Shown: piece by piece, positions 46,430-55,305 of the stretch
How positions within the stretch are numbered: the stretch's first letter is position 1
Layout of the letters: each line of letters starts with the position of its first letter
From: Trichococcus sp. K1Tr
Lineage (GTDB): Bacteria; Bacillota; Bacilli; Lactobacillales; Aerococcaceae
DNA length: 64,000 bases
Direction: 5' to 3'
NCBI RefSeq assembly: GCF_028309625.1
Contig: NZ_JAQMHR010000001.1
Location: 558,001 to 622,000 of the forward strand
Program-made: the position numbers and the translations under genes
Notes under the pieces: model-generated
What the model was told of the DNA's origin: nothing
What the model saw: the letters and a program-made list of their open reading frames with translations, nothing else
The model's database searches: none

Positions 46430-47388
46430 AGTTTGCCCCTTTCCTTCCATAATAACCAAAAGAAGTAGATTCCCCCGAACAGTTCGACCAGAATGCTCAA
46501 ATTCGTCTGCAGCTTGAAGACTTCTTCTGCCACGAATTGTCCGCCCACGACCATCACAAAACTGAGCAGACTCGCACCAGGCAACAGGTAGTTCAGGCAA
46601 TACGTCCTGAATAGCCGATAAGCGATGTTCGCCGCCACAAAACCGAGAAACATCATCGGTCCAACGAGCGCTGCGGAGACTGTCATCAACAGGATGACAT
46701 GCATGAAGGTGAGCTTCGTCTCCTTTTCGACGGCGACCCCTAAATTTTTAGCCGTTTGTGTACCCAGTCCCAAAACTTCCAATACCTTCCGCTTGCGCCA
46801 CAAGCTGATGATCGAAAACACGGCGATCGGAACAGCTAAAATAAGTACGGAATCATTGATGTTCTGAAAACTGGCATACAGCTTCGTCTGCAGTTTGTCG
46901 TACTCATTCGGGTCCATCAGCACTTGCATGAAGGAACTGATGCTGTTGAAAAATGTCCCCATGACGAGCCCAATCATCAGGATGACCTGCATATCGTAAT
47001 TTTTCCGGTTCCAAGATAGCCGGTACAGCAAAAAGTAACTGCCAAGCATCAGGAACAACAAGAAAATGAACTGCCATTCAGCATTCATTTGGCTGCCCAA
47101 CAGCGAGAAACTGAAAAACATCAACACTGTTTGCAGAAGCCTGTAGAAGGATTCGACCCCAAGAATGCTGGGGGTCAGAAAATTGCTGTGCACGACAGTC
47201 TGAAAGCTGACAGTCGCAAAAGCAGTGCTGATGCTGATGACCGCAAACGCCAAAAGCTTCGTGCTCCGCAACTTCATGATGAACAAATTTCCGTTGCCTT
47301 GGTTCCAGAAAAAATAAAGGAAAGCCACAGCCACTGCAATCACAGCCAACCGCTTCATGATGATGCGGTTTTTCAACACGTTTTTCAT
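46426..47388 (-). CDS. yclO: Siderophore ABC transporter permease (FecCD family)
   Basis: A 320-residue membrane protein with about nine helices. SISTAFATVSFQTVVHSNFLTPSILGVES is the FecCD substrate-path region (cited partially), and FLGFVAANIAYRLFRTY corresponds to the coupling-helix area. ATG 47388 overlaps the yclN stop (ATGA) with GGGAGG upstream. It forms the heterodimeric channel with YclN. Confidence 0.92.
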   Translation of the reverse strand: MKNVLKNRIIMKRLAVIAVAVAFLYFFWNQGNGNLFIMKLRSTKLLAFAVISISTAFATVSFQTVVHSNFLTPSILGVESFYRLLQTVLMFFSFSLLGSQMNAEWQFIFLLFLMLGSYFLLYRLSWNRKNYDMQVILMIGLVMGTFFNSISSFMQVLMDPNEYDKLQTKLYASFQNINDSVLILAVPIAVFSIISLWRKRKVLEVLGLGTQTAKNLGVAVEKETKLTFMHVILLMTVSAALVGPMMFLGFVAANIAYRLFRTYCLNYLLPGASLLSFVMVVGGQFVAEEVFKLQTNLSILVELFGGIYFFWLLWKERGKL

Positions 47389-48338
47389 GCCGTCTTCCCT
47401 CCCTTCAGCAACAGCCACAAGAACAGGCCGCCGCCGAAAACACCCAGCACCGTTTCCACCGGAATTTCGTACGGTGGGATGACCGAGCGCGAGAACACGT
47501 CGCACAGCAACAAGAACATCGCTCCGAAAAGCGCAACCTTGCCGTGGGTATTGCGGATGTTATCGCCGAAGCGCAACGAGACGAGGTTCGGGATGATGAC
47601 TCCCAAAAATGGCAGATTGCCGACTGTACTCAGGATGACCGCAACAGCCAAGGAGACGAACAGCGTCCCGATGAACAAGACGGCTTCAAAAGGCAGGCCG
47701 AGGTTTTTGGCCGCGTCTTTCCCGAAGCGCGCAATCGTAAAATGATCGGCAAAAAAATAAAGTGCCAAAAACAACAGGAAAATGAGGTACATCCCCTCAT
47801 ATTGTCCTTTAATGACCAATGAAAAATCGCCTTGCATCCATGCGGAAAGATTTTGTGTGACGTTGAAGCGGAAGGCAAAGAAATTGGCGATCCCTCCCAA
47901 AATGTTTCCATACATCAGACCCAGCAAAGGGATCGTCATCTGGCTCTTGAAAGGCAAGCGATTCACGACCACCAAAAACAGGAACGTCCCCGCCGCCGCA
48001 AAGATGAAGGAAAGAGTCATTTTCCCCACAACCGATAAGCCCGGAAAGAAAATCATCCCGCACAGCATGCCCACCCGCGCCGCATCCACCGTGCCGACTG
48101 TATCGGGAGCGGCAAATCGGTTCTGCGTCAATGATTGCATGATCAAGCCGGATAACGACAATCCCGCTCCTGCCAAAAGAACCGTGATCGTCCTCGGCAG
48201 CCGTGACGACAACAATATCAGACGGTCCGTGTTGCTCCCGACCAGAAACTGTTCCACCGAAAAAGCAGCAGTCCCCACTCCGAGGGAAAGCACAATCACT
48301 CCTGCCAACGCCAGAACAAGCAGTAATTTCTTCAACAT
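47385..48338 (-). CDS. yclN: Siderophore ABC transporter permease (FecCD family)
   Basis: A 317-residue permease with an N-terminal helix LLLVLALAGVIVLSLGVGTA, then LLSSRLPRTITVLLAGAGLS and MQSLTQNRFAAPDTVGTVDA, all FecCD landmarks. The coupling region reads FLGVIIPNLVSLRFGDNIRN. It is the first gene of the operon, 35 nt after the Fur box, with GGTGAATAG before ATG 48338. Confidence 0.92.
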   Translation of the reverse strand: MLKKLLLVLALAGVIVLSLGVGTAAFSVEQFLVGSNTDRLILLSSRLPRTITVLLAGAGLSLSGLIMQSLTQNRFAAPDTVGTVDAARVGMLCGMIFFPGLSVVGKMTLSFIFAAAGTFLFLVVVNRLPFKSQMTIPLLGLMYGNILGGIANFFAFRFNVTQNLSAWMQGDFSLVIKGQYEGMYLIFLLFLALYFFADHFTIARFGKDAAKNLGLPFEAVLFIGTLFVSLAVAVILSTVGNLPFLGVIIPNLVSLRFGDNIRNTHGKVALFGAMFLLLCDVFSRSVIPPYEIPVETVLGVFGGGLFLWLLLKGGKTA

Positions 48339-48372
48339 CTATTCACCATCTTCAAAAAACAACTCCTTAATG

Positions 48373-48405
48373 ATAACGATTCTAATTGAGAATCGTTCTC
48401 AATTA
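48373..48405 (-). promoter_or_regulatory. Fur box of the siderophore importer operon
   Basis: TTGAGAACGATTCTCAA (48403-48387 region) and the overlapping inverted copy AACGATTCTAATTGAGAATC form tandem Fur-like palindromes resembling the GATAATGATAATCATTATC consensus in 7-1-7 form. The site is downstream of the -10, so a bound repressor would block initiation or clearance. Confidence 0.8.
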
Positions 48406-48419
48406 ATGGTATAGGTGCT

Positions 48420-48448
48420 ATTCTACTTGATGCGGAAATAAAACACAA
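48420..48448 (-). promoter_or_regulatory. Promoter of yclNOPQ
   Basis: TTGTGT (48448-48443) and TAGAAT (48425-48420), spacer 17 nt, next to the Fur box. Confidence 0.6.
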
Positions 48449-48535
48449 TACCAAATATGAGATTTTCATGAAAAAAAGTAAGCAACTTTAAGGGGAGCGT
48501 TTTCACGTCTTCGGATCATCCGAAAAAACGAACCC

Positions 48536-48568
48536 AAAAAGACCAGCCCTTGTGGGACTGGTCTTTTC
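48536..48568 (-). terminator. Terminator of the HerA-like ATPase gene
   Basis: AAAAAGACCAGCCC-TTGTG-GGACTGGTCTTTT, usable on both strands, 10 nt past the stop. Confidence 0.88.
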
Positions 48569-48577
48569 GGTCTGTCT

Positions 48578-50086
48578 TCATTTTTTCAGGATGCCCAAAA
48601 TACCGCGGGAGATGACGCGGCCGACTTCCCTGCCTACTTGCGACATCAAATTTTTTGTGAATCTGTCCATCGTCGAATCGCGGGAACTGCTCGTTCGTTT
48701 TTGCTGGGTTTGTTCTTTTTGGCGCTCTTTTTCGAGTTGCTTCAGCTGTTCGGCTTTTTCCCTGTCCCTTGCGGCAAGCTCTTCATTTTCCTCCAACTCA
48801 ATCGCCTTGATTTCCGACAGTCGCTGCAGTTGTTCGTAGGAGGATTCCCTGTCGATTGCCTCGCTGTATTTATAATACAGCAAGGAACGGTTGATTTTTT
48901 CTTCTTTGACGAGCGGATCCAGGATGCCCATTTTACTCTCTGGAGGATAAATCATGACTTGCTGAACATAGCCGGGAATCCCTTCCGGATCGAGAAAGGA
49001 GACCAGCGCTTCACCGACCTTCAGCTCCGTCAATTTCTTGTCCAATTCTTCCCCCTCCAGCTGCCTGAACGTTTCGGCAACCGCTTTGACTGTCTTCTGC
49101 TCCTTTGGCGTGAAGGCACGCAATGCATGCTGAATTTTGTTGCCCAATTGGCTCAGAATAGCATTCGGCAGGTCGGTGGGATTTTGCGTCACGAAATAAA
49201 CACCGACTCCCTTGGACCGGATCAGCCGGACAATCAGTTCGATTTTTTCCTCAAGCACATCCGGAACATCCTGGAAAAGGACATGCGCTTCATCAAAAAA
49301 GAAGACAATCTTTGGTTTTTCAAGATCACCGACTTCCGGCAATTGCTCATATAGCTCCGAAAGGAACCACAGCAGGAAAGTCGAGTAGAGTTTTGGCGAC
49401 ATGAACAGGCGGTTCGCCATCAGAATGTTCACATAGCCGCGTCCCTCTGCATCTATTTTCAATAAATCCTGGATATCGAACATCGGCTCCCCGAAGAAAA
49501 GATCGCCGCCCTGTTCCTCGATCACCAATAAACCTCTTAAGATCGCACCGATCGATTGCTTTGAGATATTCCCATATTCGCGGCGCAGCTCTGTGGCGTT
49601 GTCTCCGACGAAATTCAGGATCGCCCGCAAATCTTTGATGTCGATGAGCAGGAGTTGTTTCTCATCCGCAACTTTGAACGCGATGTTCATGATCCCTTCC
49701 TGGGTTTCATTGAGTCCCAACAGCCGCGACAACAGGATCGGACCCATATCGGAAATGGTCGTCCTCACCGGCACACCGTTCGATCCGAAAATATCCAAGA
49801 GTTCAACGGGGTATGCGCGCAGCTCAAAATCCTCCGGCTGCAGCTTCGTTACCCTTTCCATTATTTTTTCGCTCAACTCACCCGGTTCCGCAATGCTCGC
49901 CAAGTCCCCTTTGACGTCCGCAAGGAATACCGGAATCCCCGCTTTGCTCAACTGTTCCGCAATCACTTTCAAAGTCACCGTTTTCCCCGTACCGGTCGCT
50001 CCGGCGATTAAGCCGTGGCGATTCAGCTTATCCAGATGGATGATTGCCGGTTTGTCCCCTTTCCCGATCACCAGTTCTTGGCGCAT
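48578..50086 (-). CDS. HerA-like ATPase, DUF853 (YjgR family)
   Basis: A 502-residue P-loop ATPase of the FtsK/HerA superfamily. Walker A is GATGTGKTVTLKV near the N-terminus, Walker B IVFFFDEAHVLF, and the sensor region is YFVTQNPTDLPNAILSQLGN with the arginine segment ALRAFTPKEQKTVKAVAETF. The last ~90 residues are a charged coiled coil (EKAEQLKQLEKERQKEQTQ) before a basic end. DUF853 proteins have no settled role. No nuclease gene such as nurA is adjacent. ATG 50086 has AAGGAGGGG; upstream in-frame ATGs lie beyond the promoter. Confidence 0.9.
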   Translation of the reverse strand: MRQELVIGKGDKPAIIHLDKLNRHGLIAGATGTGKTVTLKVIAEQLSKAGIPVFLADVKGDLASIAEPGELSEKIMERVTKLQPEDFELRAYPVELLDIFGSNGVPVRTTISDMGPILLSRLLGLNETQEGIMNIAFKVADEKQLLLIDIKDLRAILNFVGDNATELRREYGNISKQSIGAILRGLLVIEEQGGDLFFGEPMFDIQDLLKIDAEGRGYVNILMANRLFMSPKLYSTFLLWFLSELYEQLPEVGDLEKPKIVFFFDEAHVLFQDVPDVLEEKIELIVRLIRSKGVGVYFVTQNPTDLPNAILSQLGNKIQHALRAFTPKEQKTVKAVAETFRQLEGEELDKKLTELKVGEALVSFLDPEGIPGYVQQVMIYPPESKMGILDPLVKEEKINRSLLYYKYSEAIDRESSYEQLQRLSEIKAIELEENEELAARDREKAEQLKQLEKERQKEQTQQKRTSSSRDSTMDRFTKNLMSQVGREVGRVISRGILGILKK

Positions 50087-50120
50087 CCAAAACCCCTCCT
50101 TAGCCTGACATTTCATTCTT

Positions 50121-50150
50121 ATTGTACAATATTTTGAAAAGCCCTTACAA
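50121..50150 (-). promoter_or_regulatory. Promoter of the HerA-like ATPase gene
   Basis: TTGTAA (50150-50145) and TACAAT (50126-50121), spacer 18 nt. Confidence 0.72.
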
Positions 50151-50202
50151 CAGTAAGCACTTTCTTTTGCAAGTAATAGTCCCGAAAGTGCCGCCGACAG
50201 TA

Positions 50203-50235
50203 AAAACCACTCCACCGTTTTCGGTTGAGTGGTTC
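50203..50235 (-). terminator. Terminator of nudF-tail-anchored-mtnN operon
   Basis: AACCACTC plus ACCG pairs with CGGT plus GAGTGGTT, and TTTTTA follows on the minus strand. Confidence 0.82.
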
Positions 50236-50293
50236 AGGCTTGCTTAATTGCTGATTTCAGCTCCCAAAGGACCGGCAAAATGCCGCAAGGCTT

Positions 50294-50986
50294 CTATTCT
50301 TCGCTAGTTTTCAGTAATTCGATGACCATTTCCGCGGATTTTTTCCCGGCTTCGACGATGAACTCGTCGAACGTCAGCGCCGCGCCATCGCTTGCTCCGT
50401 CCGAAATGGCACGGATGATTGCGAATGGTGTGCCCAATACGTAACAAGCTTGGGCGATTGATGCGCCCTCCATTTCGGTCGCATAGGCATCAGGGAAATG
50501 TTCCTTGATGCGGCTAGTGCCGCTTTCGGAAGCGATAAAGGAATCGCTTGATACAATCGTACCTTGGACAGCATGCAAACCGACTTTTTCTGCTGCCCGC
50601 GTTATTTGTTCAACGATTTTTTTATCAGCCGTATAATAATGCGGCATCTGCGGCACTTGTCCCACAGAATAACCGAATGCCGTAGCGTCCACATCATGGT
50701 AAGCAACCTTATCCGCTACGACGACGTCACCCACATGCAAGGCTGCGTTTAATCCCCCGGCTGAGCCGGTGTTGATGACGAAGTCGGGACGGTAACGATC
50801 GATGATGAAGGCGGTGGCTATGGCCGAGTTGACTTTACCGATGCCGGACTGCACCAATACTACATCCTGATTTTCGATTTTCCCTCTTGTAAAAACGAGG
50901 TGGAAATGTGTTTCTTCTGTTTTGTCTGTCATATTTTCCAATAAAATACGGTTTTCTTCTTCCATTGCTCCAATAATTCCGATCAT
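50294..50986 (-). CDS. mtnN: 5'-methylthioadenosine/S-adenosylhomocysteine nucleosidase
   Basis: A 230-residue nucleosidase that removes adenine from MTA, SAH and 5'-deoxyadenosine, feeding methionine salvage and AI-2 precursor formation. MIGIIGAMEEENRILLENM, VINTGSAGGLN, ATEMEGASIAQACYVLGTPF (catalytic Glu in EMEG) and IRAISDGA (catalytic Asp) are intact. AAGGAAA precedes ATG 50986. Third gene after nudF. Confidence 0.96.
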   Translation of the reverse strand: MIGIIGAMEEENRILLENMTDKTEETHFHLVFTRGKIENQDVVLVQSGIGKVNSAIATAFIIDRYRPDFVINTGSAGGLNAALHVGDVVVADKVAYHDVDATAFGYSVGQVPQMPHYYTADKKIVEQITRAAEKVGLHAVQGTIVSSDSFIASESGTSRIKEHFPDAYATEMEGASIAQACYVLGTPFAIIRAISDGASDGAALTFDEFIVEAGKKSAEMVIELLKTSEE

Positions 50987-51019
50987 GAGTGTTTCCTTCC
51001 TTGTATCTGCATTGTTAGG

Positions 51020-51427
51020 TCATAGGACGAAGGCTATCGCAAAAACCAAGATGATCAACAAGATGACGATCAGGATGGCTTTGTTCAGATAGTTGTCCAG
51101 TTTTCTGCCTCTTTCTTTGTCCGTCAGACGCTCCACCTTCGTTGAAGTTGCGGATTTGTCGGCCTTCCGGAACAGCTTCGCCTTTGGCTTGGCTGTCTTG
51201 GCTTTGTTGCCGTTTTCCGACCTTTTCTTTTCAGTCGGAATACTGCTTTTCTCAGTTTTAGAGGCAGAAGGCTGCTTGTTGTTTTTTTCCTTTGCCGGTG
51301 CGGAACGCTCTGCGTCTTTTGCCTGCGGAGCGCCTTTCTTTTCATCTGTCACCGGTTTTGTTGTTTGGTCCCTTTTGTACTGACGATAACGTTCCCGAGT
51401 GATCAGAGGTTTCTTTGGTTCTGACAT
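51020..51427 (-). CDS. Lys-rich tail-anchored protein of unknown function
   Basis: A 135-residue protein. The first ~110 residues are low-complexity and highly basic (Lys, Ser, Thr, Glu, Pro, no large hydrophobics), starting MSEPKKPLITRERYRQYKRD. The end is a single hydrophobic helix AILIVILLIILVFAIAFVL running to the C-terminus. It therefore looks like a cytoplasmic disordered domain anchored by its tail. Position is one nucleotide after nudF and 33 nt before mtnN, in the same operon. AGAGGG precedes ATG 51427. No function can be read. Confidence 0.75.
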   Translation of the reverse strand: MSEPKKPLITRERYRQYKRDQTTKPVTDEKKGAPQAKDAERSAPAKEKNNKQPSASKTEKSSIPTEKKRSENGNKAKTAKPKAKLFRKADKSATSTKVERLTDKERGRKLDNYLNKAILIVILLIILVFAIAFVL

Positions 51428-51428
51428 A

Positions 51429-51989
51429 CTATCCCTCTATTCTTTCCCGCAAAAGACGCATCTCCCAATACAGCATGGCATAGATTGTTTTCGAATCGCA
51501 GATTTCTCCGGATTCCTGCAAAGCTTTCGCTTCGTCGTATGTCAATTCCAGGATTTCGATGAATTCATCCTCATCCATCGGCAAAGAATTTTCGACTTTC
51601 GTCAAACCTTCCGCCAAATAGATTGTGATTTTTTCATCCAAATAAGCCGGTGTCGGATAAAAAACCGTCAATTCTGACCAATTCTCCGCACGGTAATCGG
51701 TCTCTTCCTCGAGCTCGCGGATCGCTGCCAGCAAAGGTTCCGCATCAGATGTCTCCAATTTGCCTGCCGGGATTTCGACAACTGTCCGATCCAAAGGTTT
51801 CCGGAACTGTCTGACCATGACCATTTTCCCGTCGGAAGTAAAGGGTATCATCGCTACAGCACCCGGATGCCTGATCATCTCTCTGACTGAAGTTTTCCCG
51901 TTCGGCAGCAACACTTCTTCCCTCACCAAATGCAGCAAGACACCGTCGAATATTTTTTCACTTTTCAATGTTTTTTCTTCAAATTCCAT
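51429..51989 (-). CDS. nudF: NUDIX hydrolase, ADP-ribose pyrophosphatase type
   Basis: A 186-residue NUDIX enzyme. The NUDIX box spans GKLETSDAEPLLAAIRELEEE with TDYRAENW following, fitting GX5EX7REUXEEXGU closely although the last Gly is Asp. The ADPR-type N-terminal beta domain (LVREEVLLPNGKTSVREMIRHPG) is present. ATG 51989 has GGGAGG 8 nt upstream; the in-frame start at 52022 overlaps the promoter. First gene of the operon. Confidence 0.9.
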   Translation of the reverse strand: MEFEEKTLKSEKIFDGVLLHLVREEVLLPNGKTSVREMIRHPGAVAMIPFTSDGKMVMVRQFRKPLDRTVVEIPAGKLETSDAEPLLAAIRELEEETDYRAENWSELTVFYPTPAYLDEKITIYLAEGLTKVENSLPMDEDEFIEILELTYDEAKALQESGEICDSKTIYAMLYWEMRLLRERIEG

Positions 51990-52027
51990 TTTATGTTCCT
52001 CCCAATCTACTATCCTGATCATGTATT

Positions 52028-52057
52028 ATCATAACCTATCTTTTCCGCTATTTACAA
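52028..52057 (-). promoter_or_regulatory. nudF operon promoter
   Basis: TTGTAA (52057-52052) and TATGAT (52033-52028), spacer 18 nt. Confidence 0.7.
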
Positions 52058-52200
52058 GAGCCGCGAGCGAATCGGCCCAAACGGGGGCTGGCGATGAAAA
52101 TCATCCTTTCGGCCGATAGGTGTACGTAATGCTTTTATGCTAGAATAATAGCATAAGCACAGACAAAGTGAACAGCATGTTATCAAAGGAGGAAAAATTT

Positions 52201-52920
52201 ATGTGGAGCAACATCAAAGATATATTGAAATACACGTTTTCCAGCGTCATCAGCCTGATTGCGTTAGTGGTATTCTTTTTCATATTCGAGTTCGATTTCT
52301 GGACTTCGATCGGCTTGACAATCGGCTTGGGCGCCTTCCTATACTACATCCAATCCGGCGGAAGGATGCAGTGGTCACCTAAGTCAAAAAGACAAAGAGA
52401 CACACTGGGAAAAGTGAGCGCCGACAAAGAAGCCTTCTACCATTCAAAAGGGATGACCAAGGAACAGATCGCCTATTTCCGCAGCACCATGGATCAAGCC
52501 AAGAATACGATCCAAGACATCGAATCGAATCTGCAGCAGCGATCAAAATTAAAAGCTATCGCGGCACGCAACGATACGGTGGACATACTGAAGGATTTCT
52601 TCAAAAATATCGTCAATCAGCCTAACCGACTGCACGAAGTCGATAAATTCCTGTACACCAATCTCCCCAACCTGAAAGAGCTGACAGACAAATACATCGC
52701 AATCGATGGCCACGTTTCCAAGACGAAAGAAACCTACACAGCCTTGGATAACTGCTCCAAAACAATCGATGATATGTGTCGTCTGATCGCTGAAGACTAC
52801 GTGCGCTTCATGTCCAATGATATCGAGGATATGGATATCGAGTTGGAACTTGCCAAGCAAGTTTTGAAAAGGGATAATGAAGGAAAGAGCAATGAAAATG
52901 CTTTAGACGAAGAGCTATAG
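52201..52920 (+). CDS. xpaC: XpaC family protein (5-bromo-4-chloroindolyl phosphate hydrolysis protein)
   Basis: A 239-residue protein with two N-terminal membrane helices ([17 protein letters not shown] and [16 protein letters not shown]), then a soluble helical domain ([20 protein letters not shown] onward). XpaC sits before telA (yaaN) in many Firmicutes. The hydrolase name comes from an old plate phenotype, and the true function is unknown. ATG 52201 has AAAGGAGG 8 nt upstream. telA follows after 11 nt. Confidence 0.85.
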   Translation: MWSNIKDILKYTFSSVISLIALVVFFFIFEFDFWTSIGLTIGLGAFLYYIQSGGRMQWSPKSKRQRDTLGKVSADKEAFYHSKGMTKEQIAYFRSTMDQAKNTIQDIESNLQQRSKLKAIAARNDTVDILKDFFKNIVNQPNRLHEVDKFLYTNLPNLKELTDKYIAIDGHVSKTKETYTALDNCSKTIDDMCRLIAEDYVRFMSNDIEDMDIELELAKQVLKRDNEGKSNENALDEEL

Positions 52921-52931
52921 GGGGAATACTG

Positions 52932-54155
52932 ATGGACCAATTTGATGCTACCGGAAAAAATGGACAAACAGACAGCAAGGATGTCAATCAAGAATTGGAC
53001 GATTTGCTGGCCAATCCTTTTTCGGATCCGTTTGCTCAACCGGCAGTGGTTGTCGATAATACCACAGTCGCCAACGAGGTGATCAACCCGGATCGGCTGA
53101 TCGACCGGTTGCCGGAAGAAAGACAAAAACAAGCACTGGCATTAGCCGGCCAAATCGATGAGAACAACATGCAAGCCATCATCAGTTATGGCGCTGCAGC
53201 TCAAAAACAATTGGGGGAATTCTCCCATTCGATGCTGGACCATGTTCAGAACCAGGACACCGGCGAAATCGGCGATTCCCTGAACGATCTGATGTACAGG
53301 CTCAACGAAGCCAAACCGGAAGATCTGCGGGCAGAAGACAACAACGTCTTCCGCAAAATCTTCGGCAAGGTAAAACAATCCGCCTATGAAATGACGGCAA
53401 AATACCAGAAGATCGGCGCCCAAATCGACAAGATTGCGATCAAGCTGGATAAAGAAAAGAATGGCCTGCTCAACGACAACGTCACGCTGGAACAGCTTTA
53501 CCAAAAAAACAAGGATTATTTTGAGGCCTTGAACATCTACATCGCTGCCGGTGAAGTGAAAATGGAAGATCTTCAGAAAAATGCGATCCCGAAAGCGATC
53601 CAGACCGCCGAGGTTTCCCAAAGCCAAATGGATGTGCAGATCGTAAACGATCTGAAACAGTTCCTTGACCGTCTCGAAAAACGCACCCATGATTTGCGCT
53701 TGACAAGACAGATGACGATCCAACAGGCGCCACAGATCCGCTTGATCCAAAACACGAACCAGGCATTGGCTGAGAAAATCCAATCCTCGATCCACACCGC
53801 CATTCCCTTATGGAAAAACCAAGTGGCCATCGCCCTTACCCTTCTGCGCCAAAAAGATGCAGTAACGGCGCAAAGGCAAGTATCCCAGACCACGAATGAT
53901 CTGATGCGCAAGAATTCGGAAATGTTGAAAATATCAGCCATCGAAACCGCTAAAGAAAATGAACGGGGTGTGATCGATATCGAAACGCTCAAACAGACGC
54001 AGCAGGATCTGATCGAAACATTGGAAGAGACGCTGAAGATCCAGCAAGAAGGCCGAATCAAACGCAGAGAAGCTGAAAAGGAATTGTCTCTGATGGAGAA
54101 CGATCTCAAAGTCAAACTGTTGAATATCCACCAACAAGAACAACAACTCCATTAA
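52932..54155 (+). CDS. telA: Toxic anion resistance protein TelA family (YaaN)
   Basis: A 407-residue, helix-rich soluble protein. Landmarks are [42 protein letters not shown], and [24 protein letters not shown] (partial) of the TelA core, then a C-terminal coiled coil. Members link to tellurite and cell-envelope stress tolerance, but mechanism is unknown. AGGGGGAA precedes ATG 52932. It forms a two-gene operon with xpaC on the plus strand. Confidence 0.92.
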   Translation: MDQFDATGKNGQTDSKDVNQELDDLLANPFSDPFAQPAVVVDNTTVANEVINPDRLIDRLPEERQKQALALAGQIDENNMQAIISYGAAAQKQLGEFSHSMLDHVQNQDTGEIGDSLNDLMYRLNEAKPEDLRAEDNNVFRKIFGKVKQSAYEMTAKYQKIGAQIDKIAIKLDKEKNGLLNDNVTLEQLYQKNKDYFEALNIYIAAGEVKMEDLQKNAIPKAIQTAEVSQSQMDVQIVNDLKQFLDRLEKRTHDLRLTRQMTIQQAPQIRLIQNTNQALAEKIQSSIHTAIPLWKNQVAIALTLLRQKDAVTAQRQVSQTTNDLMRKNSEMLKISAIETAKENERGVIDIETLKQTQQDLIETLEETLKIQQEGRIKRREAEKELSLMENDLKVKLLNIHQQEQQLH

Positions 54156-54163
54156 TGACACAG

Positions 54164-54196
54164 GGCTGCCTCATTTTCTGGGCAGCCTTTGGTTTT
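54164..54196 (+). terminator. Terminator of xpaC-telA
   Basis: GGCTGCC-loop-GGCAGCC followed by TTTGGTTTT, just after the telA stop. I see no gene between here and 54402. Confidence 0.85.
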
Positions 54197-54402
54197 GCCC
54201 ACTTATCCGATTCAAATTCGTTCCGAAAATACGCGCTTGTCGTGAATCAGAATTCTGAATTTTTCCCGTCGTTTTCAGAAAACCTCTCATCTCGAGGGCA
54301 TATTATTTGTAATGTGACTCATTTTATATATAATAAGAGTATAGTTAATTAGAAATAACTATATTGTTACTGCATTTGTATTTGAAAAAAGGAGGAAAAG
54401 AA

Positions 54403-54651
54403 ATGGGCTTTATTTGGTCTTTAATTGTTGGTGGTATCTTAGGCGCATTAGCAGGATCGTTCATGGGTAAAGATATTCCAGGCGGCATCATCGGCAATAT
54501 CATTGCTGGTTTCATCGGTTCATGGTTAGGAACAACTTTATTTGGAGCATGGGGTCCTGAAATCGGCGGATTCTATATCGTTCCTGCATTAGTGGGAGCA
54601 GTCATCCTGATTTTCATCGTATCCTTCGCAATGAGAAGCATGAAAAAGTAA
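54403..54651 (+). CDS. GlsB/YeaQ/YmgE family membrane protein
   Basis: An 82-residue protein with three hydrophobic segments and Gly-rich turns (LIVGGILGALAGSFMGKDIPGG, cited partially; IIGNIIAGFIGSWLG; PALVGAVILIFIVSF). This matches the transglycosylase-associated (Tag/GlsB) family, stress-linked in enterococci. ATG 54403 has AAGGAGG. Monocistronic, with a terminator 18 nt after the stop. Confidence 0.88.
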   Translation: MGFIWSLIVGGILGALAGSFMGKDIPGGIIGNIIAGFIGSWLGTTLFGAWGPEIGGFYIVPALVGAVILIFIVSFAMRSMKK

Positions 54652-54669
54652 CCTCTCCATACCTAACAT

Positions 54670-54694
54670 AAGCAGACAGTTGTCTGCTTTCTTA
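54670..54694 (+). terminator. Terminator of the glsB-like gene
   Basis: AAGCAGAC-AGTT-GTCTGCTT then TCTTA. Confidence 0.8.
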
Positions 54695-54695
54695 T

Positions 54696-54748
54696 AAAAG
54701 CGTTGTTTTGCGATCCTGAGAGGGATTGCTGAAACAACGCTTTTTTTT
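54696..54748. terminator. Second hairpin with long T-run, bidirectional
   Basis: AAAAGCGTTGTTT pairs with AAACAACGCTTTT across a ~24-nt loop, followed by a long T-run on the plus strand; it may back up the terminators of both flanking genes. Confidence 0.7.
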
Positions 54749-54754
54749 GCATGT

Positions 54755-54794
54755 AAAAAGCGCACCAGGAGTAGTGAACCTCCCGATACGCTTT
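54755..54794 (-). terminator. Terminator of the second csp gene
   Basis: AAAGCG with inner GGGAGG pairs with CTCCT and CGCTTT, then TTA on the minus strand. Confidence 0.7.
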
Positions 54795-54822
54795 GAATTC
54801 GCTAATGTTAAAAAGAATAGGA

Positions 54823-55023
54823 TTATAATTTTACAACGTTAGCTGCTTGAGGACCACGGTTGCCGTCAACGATTTCGAATTCAACATCTTGGCCTTCTTC
54901 TAATGTTTTGAAACCTTCGCCTTGGATAGCTGAGAAATGTACGAATACATCGTCTTTTCCGTCGACTTCGATAAATCCAAAACCTTTTTCGCCATTAAAC
55001 CATTTTACTTTGCCTTGTTCCAT
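54823..55023 (-). CDS. Cold shock protein (CspA family), second copy
   Basis: A 66-residue OB-fold protein, very similar to the one at 31790-31990. RNP1 KGFGFIE and RNP2 DVFVHFS are present, and the end reads [16 protein letters not shown] 55023 has TTGGAGGT upstream. The ~77-nt leader starts with a strong palindrome (55083-55105). Confidence 0.97.
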   Translation of the reverse strand: MEQGKVKWFNGEKGFGFIEVDGKDDVFVHFSAIQGEGFKTLEEGQDVEFEIVDGNRGPQAANVVKL

Positions 55024-55082
55024 AATCGTGTAATACCTCCAAAAATTTCATTGGTAAAATGCTAATACAAATATTTACTATC

Positions 55083-55105
55083 ATATTAGTACAAGTTACT
55101 AATAT
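55083..55105 (-). promoter_or_regulatory. 23-bp palindrome at the start site of the second csp gene
   Basis: ATATTAGTA-CAAGT-TACTAATAT has perfect 9-bp arms and a 5-nt centre, directly after the -10 box. It could be a repressor operator or a 5'-terminal RNA hairpin. Confidence 0.75.
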
Positions 55106-55106
55106 A

Positions 55107-55135
55107 ATTATAACGAATATCTCACCCGATTTCAA
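55107..55135 (-). promoter_or_regulatory. Promoter of the second csp gene
   Basis: TTGAAA (55135-55130) and a perfect TATAAT (55112-55107), spacer 17 nt. Confidence 0.85.
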
Positions 55136-55212
55136 GAGAAAGTTATGCGCTTTCTTTGAAAAAATTATCAACATTGGAGAAAACATCTGCCCATTTGCCC
55201 TAAAACCAACAG

Positions 55213-55254
55213 AAGCACGCAAGAATGACGTCAGAAGCCGTCCTCTTGCGTGCT
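55213..55254 (-). terminator. Hairpin after ileS
   Basis: AAGCACGCAAGA and its complement form an 11-bp stem with a 20-nt loop. T-tracts on either side are short, so termination strength is uncertain. Confidence 0.6.
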
Positions 55255-55305
55255 CTTTACTTATTGTTTACATAATTTTAACGATTTTATTCAAGGCCGG
55301 GTGGG

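Noticed and set aside
48578-50086. Antiphage HerA system
   Set aside because: No partner effector (Sir2, nuclease or DUF4297) lies adjacent. The protein fits the DUF853/YjgR housekeeping type and its neighbours are core genes.
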